Made by a program: the position numbers and the translations under genes. Positions 10,654 to 20,337 of a DNA stretch of 64,000 bases are shown piece by piece. The stretch is taken from assembly GCA_019059635.1 (NCBI GenBank), contig JAGVRJ010000003.1, positions 1,178,001 to 1,242,000 of the forward strand, written 5' to 3'. The notes under the pieces were generated by a model. It was not told where the DNA came from and made no database searches. It worked only from the letters and a program-made list of their open reading frames with translations. The first letter of the stretch is position 1; each line of letters starts with the position of its first letter. Origin of the DNA: Proales similis. Its lineage: Eukaryota > Rotifera > Eurotatoria > Ploima > Proalidae.

Positions 10654-12697
10654 ATGCGATCGTTAACATTCGCTTTACTCGTTTCTTGCCTTTTCATTTC
10701 CTTGATTGGTAAGCGTTCTATTTTGTTTCGCATTTCTCGTGTGGCTGCCGATGCTGACCAATTTATCAAAGACTTGTCCAATGCCGAGTACAACTGCGAG
10801 TATAAGAAAGACGGCTTTTACAGTGACGAAGACTTTTGCCACATCTACTGGCGTTGTAACTACGGCGTAGCTGAAGAGTACGAATGTCCGGCAGGAACGG
10901 CATGGAACCACATTGAGAGCAGATGTGATTGGCTGGACAATGTCGACTGCACTCGAGCTGCTGACAACAAAGAAGAGGGCGAAGATGAGGAGAGCGGCGA
11001 AGAAAAAGGCGAGAAAGCGAGCAAGAAAAACGAAAACGGCGACGACGACTACTACTATGAAGAAGAAGCGCCCCAGACGACGCGCCGAGCGCGTAAACCC
11101 AAACAAAAGCAAAAGGAAACAGAAGAGAAAGAAACAGAGCCGGCCAAGGGTGAGTGTTTAATTCAATCGGCATCTGGCTTGGTTACTCCTCTTTGAGTTG
11201 GTCGATGAAAATGAACGAGCCACCTTTGTATCCGCCCTCCTTATGACGCATGACCTCTTGATTGTGGCGCTTTTCTTCCAGTCTTGCCTTTTCTCGTGCT
11301 GCTGCTCGTCCTGGTGCCACAAAGCTCTCTTGTCTGTCTGTGCCAACGAAAGCATGAACGCTGCCCGGCTTTGCAAATTTCAATCAGCATTTAATCGGCC
11401 TCTAAAATTGTCAGCGCGCAGCAAACTGGCAGCCATATTGCTGAGTCGTTCGGTGGTGACCAGCTCTGTAGAGCTGGCCGATAACGAGACCGAAACGACT
11501 AGTACGACCAGCTACGATATCTACTGCGAGAACAGCACGTTGCACACCAGCTTCCGTGAGGATCCGTTCATTTGCAATCGATACATAAGATGCAATCACG
11601 GCTATGCGCAGAGATTCATCTGCTCTAAAGAAACCGCCTGGGACGTGGATAAGAAGCAGTGTGTTTGGATTCATCGAGTAGAATGCGGCTCTCGGCAGTA
11701 CGTCACAGACCCAGACTTGTTGGGCGAGAACGACTCGGACGAGTCAATGAAGCATAATGGCACTAGGCCGATTCGCACAACTACCACGACCACTACCAAA
11801 GAGACAACGAGCACCACCACAACTCTGGAGAGCAGCACGAGCAAAGCTTCGGCTGCAGTCGAGACGAGCGTTGCACGTAAGGCGGGCGAATATATAAACG
11901 GCTTGCTGTTGCGTTAAATGAATGGCTTTTCTTGATTGTCGTTTTCTGATTGTTCAATTCGCTTGAGAAATATGTCTTCTGTCCTGTCCCGTCCGTCGCA
12001 ATATTCGATCGCCTTGTTCTTAATCGCTTTATTGAACAGAAGAAACAAAGCCCGACGCGGTTGAGCCAGCTGCGCCTGCAGCCCCAAATGCACCCAAGGC
12101 CCTTTGTCAGGCCTTCGGCTCTTATTATGTGCCAGACGAGTCCAACTGCGCCGCCTATTTCATGTGCAACAACGGAAAAGAGACCAAGATGAATTGTGCC
12201 GATAAGCAATTATTTAACGCACAGACAAGCCAATGCGAAGACTTTCAGCAGGTTTTCTGCGGATCCAGGCCGGTCAATTTGGCTGATCGAAACCAATGTA
12301 AGCTTTTGAATTCATTTCTCGGCTAGAAGTCTGTTTTCAGACTTCAATCTGAAGGTGCCTCAAAACTCGACGGCATTTATCCCGACATTGATCGAGCCTG
12401 CAGTGTGTTCTACCAATGCGTTGGTCAGCGAAAGGTGCGCGAGGCTAGCTGCCCCAACTCGCTCAAATTCAATTCGGTCACCGGACGCTGTGACAATCCG
12501 GCGAATGTGATTGCCCCTTGCGGTACCAGTCAGCTTGTGTCGGCAGCCGGTCAGGGTGAGTTTATTAAGAGATTTCTTTTCGATTCAAGAGCACACGTCT
12601 TAACTTCTATTTCTACATAGGCCGCGCTTCGTTGTCTATAATTTCAACTATTTTGTTGGTCTCCTTTTCAAAAGTTTTTTGGAACTTGGAAGACTAA
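10654..12697 (+). CDS. Secreted chitin-binding protein with three CBM14 (peritrophin-A) domains
   Basis: Six exons: 10654-10708, 10772-11149, 11472-11876, 12040-12297, 12355-12555, 12621-12697 (457 aa; all junctions GT-AG and in phase). A signal peptide opens the protein (MRSLTFALLVSCLFISLI). Three six-cysteine CBM14 domains follow: CEYKKDGFYSDEDFCHIYWRC onwards, CENSTLHTSF..CNRYIRC onwards, and DGIYPDIDRACSVFYQC onwards. A further Cys-rich unit (CQAFGSYYVPDESNCAAYFMC) lies before the last, so four domains are possible. Linkers are very acidic/basic after the first domain and Thr-rich after the second, suggesting O-glycosylation. The C-terminus is hydrophobic (SIISTILLVSF) and may signal a GPI anchor. 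Likely role: binding chitin in cuticle, gut lining or another extracellular matrix. The exon 5 acceptor was chosen because it supplies the first Cys of the last domain. Confidence 0.85.
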
Positions 12698-13124
12698 AAG
12701 TGGTCAGAAAGAAATGCAAACTTGAGAGGCCAATTCGAATTCAAACATTTTTTCTCTTTTAACTGATTTTTTTCCAATAAATATTTCCTTTCAAGCCAAA
12801 TTGGAAAAAGTGTTAGTGGCGCAACTGTTTTAAAGGTCTTAACCCTTCTCTTTGAAGGTTGCTCATTAACGATTAGTTTGCTTAATCGATAAAACAGCCA
12901 GAAAGCCAAATAAAAAAGAAAGGTTTTTTTCTCTCAGGGGAAGAGGAAACTAGTTAATAGCGCTTGCTTGTGGCTACCAATGCTATTAATGAATGCCTTG
13001 GTCACAGACGTGCGTGTCGACAAGAAAATCAGCGATAAAATTAAGTGCATGGAGCCATTCTTCATCCGCATGTTCTCGACCATTCGTAAAACTAAAAGCA
13101 AAACTCTAAAAGAATGAAAGAAAA
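12698..13124. other. Intergenic, upstream of EGF membrane protein copy 1
   Basis: About 430 bp of AT-rich sequence with a T run and a CTCTCAGG motif near 12930. Open frames on the minus strand here lack any family signal. No TATA box was seen in a convincing position. Confidence 0.5.
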
Positions 13125-14491
13125 ATGTTGAAAGATATTGGCTTCGTGTTTTCTTTACTAACATTATTCCCAAATTGGCCAAAAGTGATCTGTGAAGGTG
13201 ATCTTAAAGCAACATAATCCAAAGACAGTATAAAAGAATTTTAGCTGCTAAATAAGTGTCAAACAGGGTGGAATTAAAATGCCCAACAACTTTGAGCCAA
13301 AGCTCTGACTTGGTCTGCGAGATGGAGCTGATCAACACTCTGGTGGATGCAGTCAATGTTCAACGCTCGGGCACGTCTAGTTTCACCCAAAATCTCCAAA
13401 CAGGTAGATTAATTTCATCCAAGTATCATTTGTTCTGCCTGTTGTACAAACATCGAAACACAAGTTTTTGCAAACCCATTTGGGAGAGATTCGAGCGACC
13501 GATACATCGTATTCAGCAGCGAACTGCAGAATGGAGGAAACTTCGTGGCTCTGGAAGTGTTTGCTCAGCGATCAACTCAAATAGAAGTGAGTCTCGACCC
13601 TGTGTGGACGAGACTCTCACTCTGCGTTTTGACTTGTACTCTCAGTCAAATATACAGCAGTCCTCGGTCCAGGAGGTCGCTGTAGTACCCCATGAGCCCT
13701 GTCAGCAGACGACTGAAAAAGGCGTTGAATCAACAACGGTTGAAATAACTTCCAACCTGGAGAAGCGCACTTCTATGAACACTGAAGCTACAACAAGCAG
13801 CAGCTCCACCAGCAGCCCTTTAATGTCAAATATAGAAATTATGTCCCTTATTGAGAGCAACCCGCAGATCGTGGTAGATTTGATCACCGACTCCAGATAC
13901 GACCTCAGCGGCTGTCTGGTCAACTGCTCGAATCGCGGCGAATGCCGCATGGACCCAACCACTGGACGAATCGGGTGCATTTGCGCCGAGAACTATCAGG
14001 GCATCGCCTGTAACGTGGACACCAGGCCCTGCTCCGCAAGTCCCTGCCTGAACAATGCCACGTGCACAGACCACTTGGTCAGCATCCAGCAGAGCAACAA
14101 CGCCTCCGTCACTCTCGCCACTTTCTCGTGCAACTGCAGCAGCCGCTTCTTCGGCTCAAGGTGCGAGTTCAAAGTAGACGTGTGCAGGAACGAGCTGTGC
14201 AGTGGCCAAGGCAAGTGCAGAGAGAACGAGCAAGGGCTGCCCGAGTGCAAGTGTTTCACCGGCTTCTCGGGCACTGAGTGCGAGATCGAGTCGTCTGAAC
14301 TCCAGACGACCAAGGCAGTCATTTCGAGTGCTTCGATATTGGCTCTCATAATCCTGGCTTTGTTTTACATTCTGATCATTCTGTTGGATGTTCACAGCTA
14401 TGTGGTGAGAAGGAGAGCAGCCAAATTGCCTCGGGTTGCGAAGGAAGAGCCACAAGTGGAACTTGTCTACAAGCCAGTCTATGTCAATTAA
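13125..14491 (+). CDS. EGF-repeat type I membrane protein, paralogue 1 (shortened ectodomain)
   Basis: Model: exons 13125-13197 (signal peptide MLKDIGFVFSLLTLF), 13257-13403, 13489-13586 and 13646-14491, 387 aa. It shares the N-terminal module (CP..SDLVCEMELINTLVD) and the following NGGNFVALEVFAQRST exon with paralogue 3, then a Thr/Ser-rich stalk, three EGF-like repeats, a transmembrane helix (SILALIILALFYILIILL) and a short basic tail ending YKPVYVN. Compared with its paralogues it lacks about 400 bp encoding the second ectodomain module. Simple read-through of exon 3 would shift the frame. The frame is kept if GTGAGT at 13587 and CTCAG at 13641-13645 act as a new 59-nt intron cut from former exon sequence. 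If not spliced this way it may be a damaged copy. Function unknown; the topology suggests a cell-surface adhesion or recognition protein. Confidence 0.7.
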
Positions 14492-15322
14492 GTTCTCGAA
14501 TTTGGGGATAATTCTTGATTGAAAAAAGGTCACGACTTCTTTTGAGATATTTTCCGATTTAACAAATTTATAAGCAAGCCATTTTCATCTGATGAAATAG
14601 TTTGCCTTCGCCAAGAATTTTTCTTTCTATTCTTCGAAGGCGAAATAAATTCCAACCACTTTTTAGTTACAAACCTTATCCTTTATCTCGATTCTTATAT
14701 CCTAGATACTGAACTCATATCAGACCTTTATTTCGAATCTGATTCTCAATTTTCAATAAAGCATTATAGTTTTCATTTTCCTGTCTCATTTTTATAAATT
14801 TTTCTTTCTGGTTTATTTTTTGGTTATTGTTTATGGAGTGTCGAAAATTCTCGCGAAAATCACTTCATGCATGTTTCCGTTACCTCTTTTTCATAAATAT
14901 CGCTATACCTCATTCTGATTTTGGCTTTCATCAGCGCAACAAATACCAAATTTGAGAATGTATATTTTCGTGTTATTCTATAGATTTCGGAAATGCAAAT
15001 CAATTCGGCTTTATGTATTCTCTTTACGTCATCCGAAGAACAAATAAAAGCGATAAAAATCGCTTATGAGACTGTGTTATTTTATGAGAGTGAGTAAATA
15101 AACACTTAACTAAACTCAATCGAAAAATCAACTTTTCTTTGAGAATCAGACCTTCTTGTTAAGGGCTTTTTGCAAAAGGCAGTCGTTAAAGGGTTTTTAA
15201 TTTGTGAAAACATAAAAAGAGCTCGAAGTTATTGTTTTCTGTTGAAAGGGTTGTTCCTACTTTCGCTTGATTATTATCCCATTCTGTCTAGATCATTCTT
15301 ATTTTATACGGAATTACTTGGC
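14492..15322. other. Intergenic between EGF paralogues 1 and 2
   Basis: AT-rich 830 bp. The first part is the 3' UTR of paralogue 1, with AATAAA at 14644-14649 and 14755-14760. The rest should contain the promoter of paralogue 2. No RNA genes or sizable repeats were seen. Confidence 0.5.
14755..14760 (+). terminator. Poly(A) signal AATAAA, EGF paralogue 1
   Basis: Canonical hexamer 264 bp after the stop codon; an alternative hexamer is closer, at 14644-14649. Confidence 0.5.
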
Positions 15323-17357
15323 ATGTTGAAACCGATTTTTATTGGACTCTCTATTGTGCAACTGTGGTACACAGTGGTTTGTATTGGTGAGTTGGTAGGC
15401 TCATTTGAGTTCTGACTGAGTTATTAGACGATTAGCTAGCATCAGGAAATGTGGAAATTACATGTCCCGAAAGCGTAAACCAAGGCTCAGACTTGGTTTG
15501 TGAGATGGAGGTAATGAACACTCTGGTGAATACAGTCGACGTTCAACGCTCGGGAACGTCCAATTTCACTTTGAACTTGGAAAATGGTAGCCATGATCTA
15601 TCGGTACACACTTGATTCGTTTGTCAATCAAGTTCCATTAAGTGTTTAAAAATGAACTCCCATCGCATCCAAACAATCGATACTTGCTATTCAGTGGTGA
15701 GCTCAAGAGCGCAGGAAACTTTCAAGCTGTTGAGATTTTCGCTTTCCAATCGGCGCAAATCGACATTGCGGTAAATCGAATCATGGCACCTAAATTTTAC
15801 TTGATTCCATCAAAGAATTTTTAGTATATATTGCCATGGTGCAATAAAGCAAACTTGAGCTGTTGGACCCTCTATACGCAAGATCAAAATTATGAAAGTC
15901 GCGCCGACGTATTGACTGATGTGGTGACGCTAAATGTAATCAAAGGATACAACCGCTTTGACAGAAGCTCGCTCAATTTCGGCTTTCTCAACCGAGGAGC
16001 TATTTTGTTGATTAGGAATGCTCCTTCACTAGGTCTGGTCCGTTCAGTGACGAATTTTGAGAAGCACGATCTACTGTGCAAAATGTTGAGCAATCCCTTC
16101 AGATATCGATGTGAAAAAGCACTTGGAAGCGAGAAATGGATCTACTACGCGCGAACCATAACAGACCAAGGCTCTACACCAAATCCAAAAGTGAATCTGA
16201 ACCTGGGCAACCAGTTTGTGCCCTGTGTGGACAAGACTCTCACTCTGAATTTCAACTTGTTCTCCCAGTCAAGTTTGCAGCAGTCCTCGATCCAGGAGGT
16301 CGCTGTCGTACCCCAAGAGCCCTGTCTGCAGACGACAGAAAGTGGTGTACAATCAACAATTTCTAAGTTTAACTCGGAAGCTTTAAGTTTAAAAACCGAG
16401 TACGAAGTCCAAAGTCAAAGAAGCACTCAAATGAGCAGTTCTCTTAGCAGTGCAACTAGTAACTCTGAAAAAAGTATTACAACTGCTTTTACACAATCGA
16501 GCGGCTTGGATCGGTCAACGCCTTGTGATAAATCGACGGCAGTTGCCACTTCTTCAAATACCGATGCTATCGCCTTTTTGAGTGATGTCCCGGGTACTTC
16601 CTTTCCTAGTTATATTTACAATATTGAAAGTACTGCTTTAAGCAGTTTCTCTACCCGTCATTCTCTGGCTATATCTGATCCGTCAACAATTGATATCACC
16701 GAAGATGCTTTATCAATTATGACCCTTATTGAGAGCAACCCGCAGATCGTGGTCGATTTGATCACCGACTCCAGATACGACCTCAGCGGCTGTCTGGTCA
16801 ACTGCTCGAATCGCGGCGAATGCCGCATGGACCCAACCACTGGACGAATCGGGTGCATTTGCGCCGAGAACTATCAGGGCATCGCCTGTAACGTGGACAC
16901 CAGGCCCTGCTCCGCAAGTCCCTGCCTGAACAATGCCACGTGCACAGACCACTTGGTCAGCATCCAGCAGAGCAACAACGCCTCCGTCACTCTCGCCACT
17001 TTCTCGTGCAACTGCAGCAGCCGCTTCTTCGGCTCAAGGTGCGAGTTCAAAGTAGACGTGTGCAGGAACGAGCTGTGCAGTGGCCAAGGCAAGTGCAGAG
17101 AGAACGAGCAAGGGCTGCCCGAGTGCAAGTGTTTCACCGGCTTCTCGGGCACTGAGTGCGAGATCGAGTCGTCTGAACTCCAGACGACCAAGGCAGTCAT
17201 TTCGAGTGCTTCGATATTGGCCCTGATTATCCTGGCTTTGTTCTACACTCTGGTCATTCTGTTGGATGTTCACAGCTATGTGGTGAGAAGGAGAGCAGCC
17301 AAATTGCCTAAGTTTGTCAAGGCAAAGCCAAAGCCGCAAGCTGAACTTGTCAATTAG
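15323..17357 (+). CDS. EGF-repeat type I membrane protein, paralogue 2 (long stalk)
   Basis: Exons 15323-15386, 15440-15586, 15643-15770 and 15825-17357 (623 aa), all GT-AG and in phase. Order of parts: signal peptide (MLKPIFIGLSIVQLW), N-terminal Cys module (TCPESVNQGSDLVCEMEV), GNFQAVEIFAFQSAQ module, a second Cys module (WCNKANLSCW to YYARTITDQ), a Ser/Thr-rich stalk about 100 residues longer than in the other copies, three EGF-like repeats with several N-glycosylation sequons, one transmembrane helix and a basic tail ending QAELVN. The N-terminal modules are clearly diverged from copies 1 and 3, while the EGF-transmembrane part is almost base-identical to them. It lacks the two tyrosines at the end of the tail that copies 1 and 3 have. 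Function not known. Confidence 0.8.
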
Positions 17358-17469
17358 TCAATTAGAATTTTAATATCGATGTTATTTCAGATTAAGAAAC
17401 ATGATAGAAATTTCACAAGCGTAAAGAATTTTGAAATATTCAAAATGTCCCATGGTCACATTATTTTTA

Positions 17470-17475
17470 AATAAA
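17470..17475 (+). terminator. Poly(A) signal AATAAA, EGF paralogue 2
   Basis: Canonical hexamer about 113 bp after the stop of paralogue 2 and about 50 bp before the COX16 stop codon on the other strand, so the two 3' ends are tightly convergent. Confidence 0.55.
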
Positions 17476-17524
17476 TCTATCATTTAACGATCAAGGCAAC
17501 AACGTTTTCTTGAATGATTATCTT

Positions 17525-17854
17525 TTATTTCGAATCGACATTCTCTTTATCTTTTCCTCGTTGCTCTTGTTGAATTTGCCGCGAGTTTTCCCAAGGTCGT
17601 GGACCGCGAATATTCTTCCAGTTTTCTATGTCTAATTTCTTCATCATTTCTTCGTAGTCGCCTTCTTTTGATACAGTCGTTCGGGCTTGATAGCTTTCTT
17701 GGTCGATTCCAACAAGCTGCTCGCGATAAATTGTTGGCTCGTTTTTCTTATACTTGTAATTTAGCTTTCGAAATTGTGCGAGTCCAACGAAAGATCCGAC
17801 AACAAGGGCGACAAAGGGTAGGAAACTGCGCGTAAACTTGGATGGTCGATTCAT
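17525..17854 (-). CDS. COX16: Cytochrome c oxidase assembly protein COX16
   Basis: Small mitochondrial inner-membrane protein needed for assembly of cytochrome c oxidase (COX2 copper delivery). Single exon, 109 aa. One hydrophobic segment near the N-terminus (SFLPFVALVVGSFVGL) and the family signature NWKNIRGPRPWE near residues 80-91 make the call secure. The start ATG at 17854-17852 overlaps the TAA stop of the upstream PSMG3 frame by one base (TAATG). The next methionine lies beyond the transmembrane segment, so this start is required. The arrangement implies either a two-cistron transcript or a separate COX16 mRNA made by splicing into the end of PSMG3. Confidence 0.92.
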   Translation of the reverse strand: MNRPSKFTRSFLPFVALVVGSFVGLAQFRKLNYKYKKNEPTIYREQLVGIDQESYQARTTVSKEGDYEEMMKKLDIENWKNIRGPRPWENSRQIQQEQRGKDKENVDSK

Positions 17855-18408
17855 TACTGGCTACTGCTCGATTCACCAAAAATCTCTAAAATCTTATTCT
17901 CACAAGACCTGAGAAATTTTAGATTTTGGCTCTCTTCTTTCTTAAGCGCTAAAGCTAGCAACACTGGCTTTTCAATTGAGTGCAGTTTGTTCAGATTCTC
18001 AGCCAGGCTTCGTCCGAAAACCTGAGTATTATCTTCCTGTTGTCCGAATAGATTTCGTACGTTGAATACAATTTCGCCAGGAACTTTCTCTTGCTTGACA
18101 ATCAACTGGAATTTAAAAGAGTTTGTCAGTAAGAGTCTCTTGGCTGAAATACGAATAATCCTTACTCACCAATGAATTGGGAATTGATGTGCAGTCGACT
18201 ACCGAAATGAAGAGTTTGTTGGAATAGTCGATGCAAACAACTTCGATCGTTTCGTTTTCAACTTTGAACGCTTTCTAAGATTTCAATAATAAAACAGCTA
18301 CGCTTCGGTATTGACAAGGCACTTGTTGATCACCTGAAATTTGAGTAAACTCTTCTCCTTAAGTGAATACGTTTCAAGTTTCCTCTCGATCAAGTCAAGC
18401 TCGTTCAT
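17854..18408 (-). CDS. PSMG3: Proteasome assembly chaperone 3
   Basis: Chaperone that, with PSMG4, helps assemble the alpha ring of the 20S proteasome. Three exons: 18408-18334, 18274-18170 and 18105-17854, giving 143 aa (human about 122). Matches to PSMG3 are IEVVCIDYSNKLFISVVD, then FNVRNLFGQQEDNTQVFGRSL and KPVLLALALKKEESQNLKFLR, in the same order and spacing as the family. The N-terminus (MNELDLIERKL) is the only in-frame ATG and is less conserved. The stop codon TAA overlaps the COX16 start ATG by one base. Identification rests on remembered family sequence and is strong for exons 2 and 3. Confidence 0.85.
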
Positions 18409-18673
18409 GTTATGCCAAAATGAAATGGAAAGAGTGTTTGCGGCATCGCTTACGAAACGACCTTTGCTTGTAGTCTTGCATTTACCAGACGGCGTTGCAG
18501 ATCAAACTTTATATTTTTCTAGAAGTTTGAAGAGAGAATTCAGCCGGAAATTGACGTAATTGATAGACGCTCAATTAACTTAATAATTATTTCCCACCAA
18601 GCTGAATGGACGCTGGTCTGATACAAGTTTGAGCATAAATTTATTCTGGACACAATCATGAGTCGGAAAGGGC

Positions 18674-19363
18674 TTAGTTCAAGAGGAAAATTAAAAGTGA
18701 AAGAAATAGGAGGGCTGCACTCGGAGCAGCCCGATTTGAAGTGTTTGGATGATCGTCAAAGTAGATGCCAACTATCTTGGCCTGCTGTTTGAATACGACC
18801 AAGCGGTTAAGATGGTCCGGATCAGTTCTTAATTGGTGCTGATTGTCAACGTCAAAGTATTCGATGTGATACGACTTTTCTTGACGGTAGCGGTCGATGA
18901 AATACTGATAAGAGACGCTTTCGAGAGTATTTTTAAAGTGAAGCAACAGCTCGATGTCCGGTTTTTGTTGATTGTGTATGGCTCCGGATTTGTCGAGTTG
19001 GCCAATGTGAATTTCGCACAGCGCATTGGTCAGTGCTTCACAGGTGAGCAGGCGATCGGAGCAAGTGCATTGGGCGCATTCGAGAAACTGCTTCTCACCA
19101 TCGATCAAATTGCCGCATCCGCTTGTTGGTTTTATCTTCAGCTCGCAGCGTCGTCCTGTGAAGCCAGGCGGGCAAACACAAAAATCATTGTCAAGAACAC
19201 ATGTGCCGCCGTTCTTGCATGGACACCTGAGCCAATTAACGTCGCCCGATTCATGCCGCTCGATATCATCGGCCGATGTTACGAATGAGTAAAAGTCTCT
19301 TCCGACAGCTTGCTGAGCTGTGGCAATCAGAATGAAACTGATAATAATCAAAAAACGGCTCAT
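18674..19363 (-). CDS. EGF-CFC family protein (Cripto-like), probably GPI-anchored
   Basis: One exon of 229 aa. Parts in order: signal peptide (MSRFLIIISFILIATAQQAVG), one EGF-like repeat (CPCKNGGTCVLDNDFCVCPPGF, Cys 1 and 2 almost adjacent as in Cripto), then a six-cysteine CFC-like unit with spacing C-12-C-2-C-1-C-6-C-7-C starting at GCGNLIDG and ending ALC. Human Cripto has 12-2-1-6-8. The C-terminus is a short hydrophobic tail (AALLFLSLLIFLL) preceded by small residues, typical of a GPI signal. Known EGF-CFC proteins are co-receptors for Nodal/GDF ligands at the cell surface. About 100 residues between the CFC unit and the tail are unlike vertebrate members. The true start is the ATG at 19363, not a TTG three codons upstream. 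It lies on the opposite strand between EGF paralogues 2 and 3 but is not one of them. Confidence 0.75.
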   Translation of the reverse strand: MSRFLIIISFILIATAQQAVGRDFYSFVTSADDIERHESGDVNWLRCPCKNGGTCVLDNDFCVCPPGFTGRRCELKIKPTSGCGNLIDGEKQFLECAQCTCSDRLLTCEALTNALCEIHIGQLDKSGAIHNQQKPDIELLLHFKNTLESVSYQYFIDRYRQEKSYHIEYFDVDNQHQLRTDPDHLNRLVVFKQQAKIVGIYFDDHPNTSNRAAPSAALLFLSLLIFLLN

Positions 19364-20204
19364 TGTTTTCAAGAAGCGGTTTGCGACTTTTGCCCAAACT
19401 GTTCTCGATTAAATACGAAGAGCAGGGAGAACTATTGTTGAACAATCGTGACGAATAGACGTCTCGTGGAATAGATCCGGCCAGTCGGCACTTAATTAAT
19501 GTCCATGTCTGACTATTTATCGTTTTACTGACAATTGCCTCCAACGGCGTCCAGCCTCTAACGTCTAATTAATTTGATTATAACACTCCCTCTTCCTGTC
19601 CCCTCTCTCTCTCTCTTCCTACTTTACTTTTTCTCTCAAACACGACATATAATTATCCACCATTCAACGTCAAGTGCGCGGTGTGACATTCTCTCTTCCG
19701 ATTATGGTGTCGATTTGGCCACTTGAGCTTGCTCGCATCGATTATACAACAAACAGGTCCTGCTTTATTCGCAGTAGTGCGCTAATTTTCGTATGCTCGA
19801 TCTGCTTCACAAAAAGTGACTCGATCAATAGCTTGTTGCCCAGAAATAAATCCAGCCCTATGCCAACAAGGCTTAAATTAAGTCTGGTCTTGTTTTCTTG
19901 GAAAACATACACACACAGAATAATGATTTTTCAAGTCAACCCGACGGCATACAAGCAATTCTCTAACTTATTGATCCGTCAAAAATGGGGAGCGTCAGGG
20001 CCTTTCAAGAGAAATTAAATTCCAAAATAAATATACTTTTTGTTAGTCTACGGGGCTACATTAGTAAAAAAACCACAAAGAAATGAATAAAAAATGACAT
20101 AAGATAAAAAAAGTAAGAAAAATAAGCCAAAAGGCGTGCCCAATATGGGACGGGGAAAAAGTCATTTAATATGGCTATAAATCGATAATTCAATGGCGAT
20201 TTCA
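19364..20204. other. Intergenic between EGF-CFC gene and EGF paralogue 3
   Basis: Divergent promoter region of about 840 bp. It has a CT-rich run near 19600-19640 and an A-rich stretch near 20055-20130. A TATAAAT lies at 20176-20182. No genes were recognised. Confidence 0.5.
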
Positions 20205-20212
20205 TATATATA
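20205..20212 (+). promoter_or_regulatory. TATA-like box of EGF paralogue 3
   Basis: TATATATA about 126 bp upstream of the ATG at 20338, with another TATAAAT at 20176-20182. Either would give a leader of roughly 100-130 nt. Confidence 0.45.
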
Positions 20213-20337
20213 GTTTTGGCCGACTTTTGAGTGCCACTTTAAAATCTCAGTTAAAATCAAGTAATTTCATTGTAAAAAGGTTTAAAGTTTTATCATAGGT
20301 TGTCTAAATAGAGGAGAGAAAACCCAAAACATTGAAC

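Noticed and set aside
13256-13660. Single long frame through EGF paralogue 1 without introns
   Set aside because: It reads exon 3 in a frame different from paralogue 3 and destroys the conserved ALEVFAQ segment; the spliced model keeps both halves.
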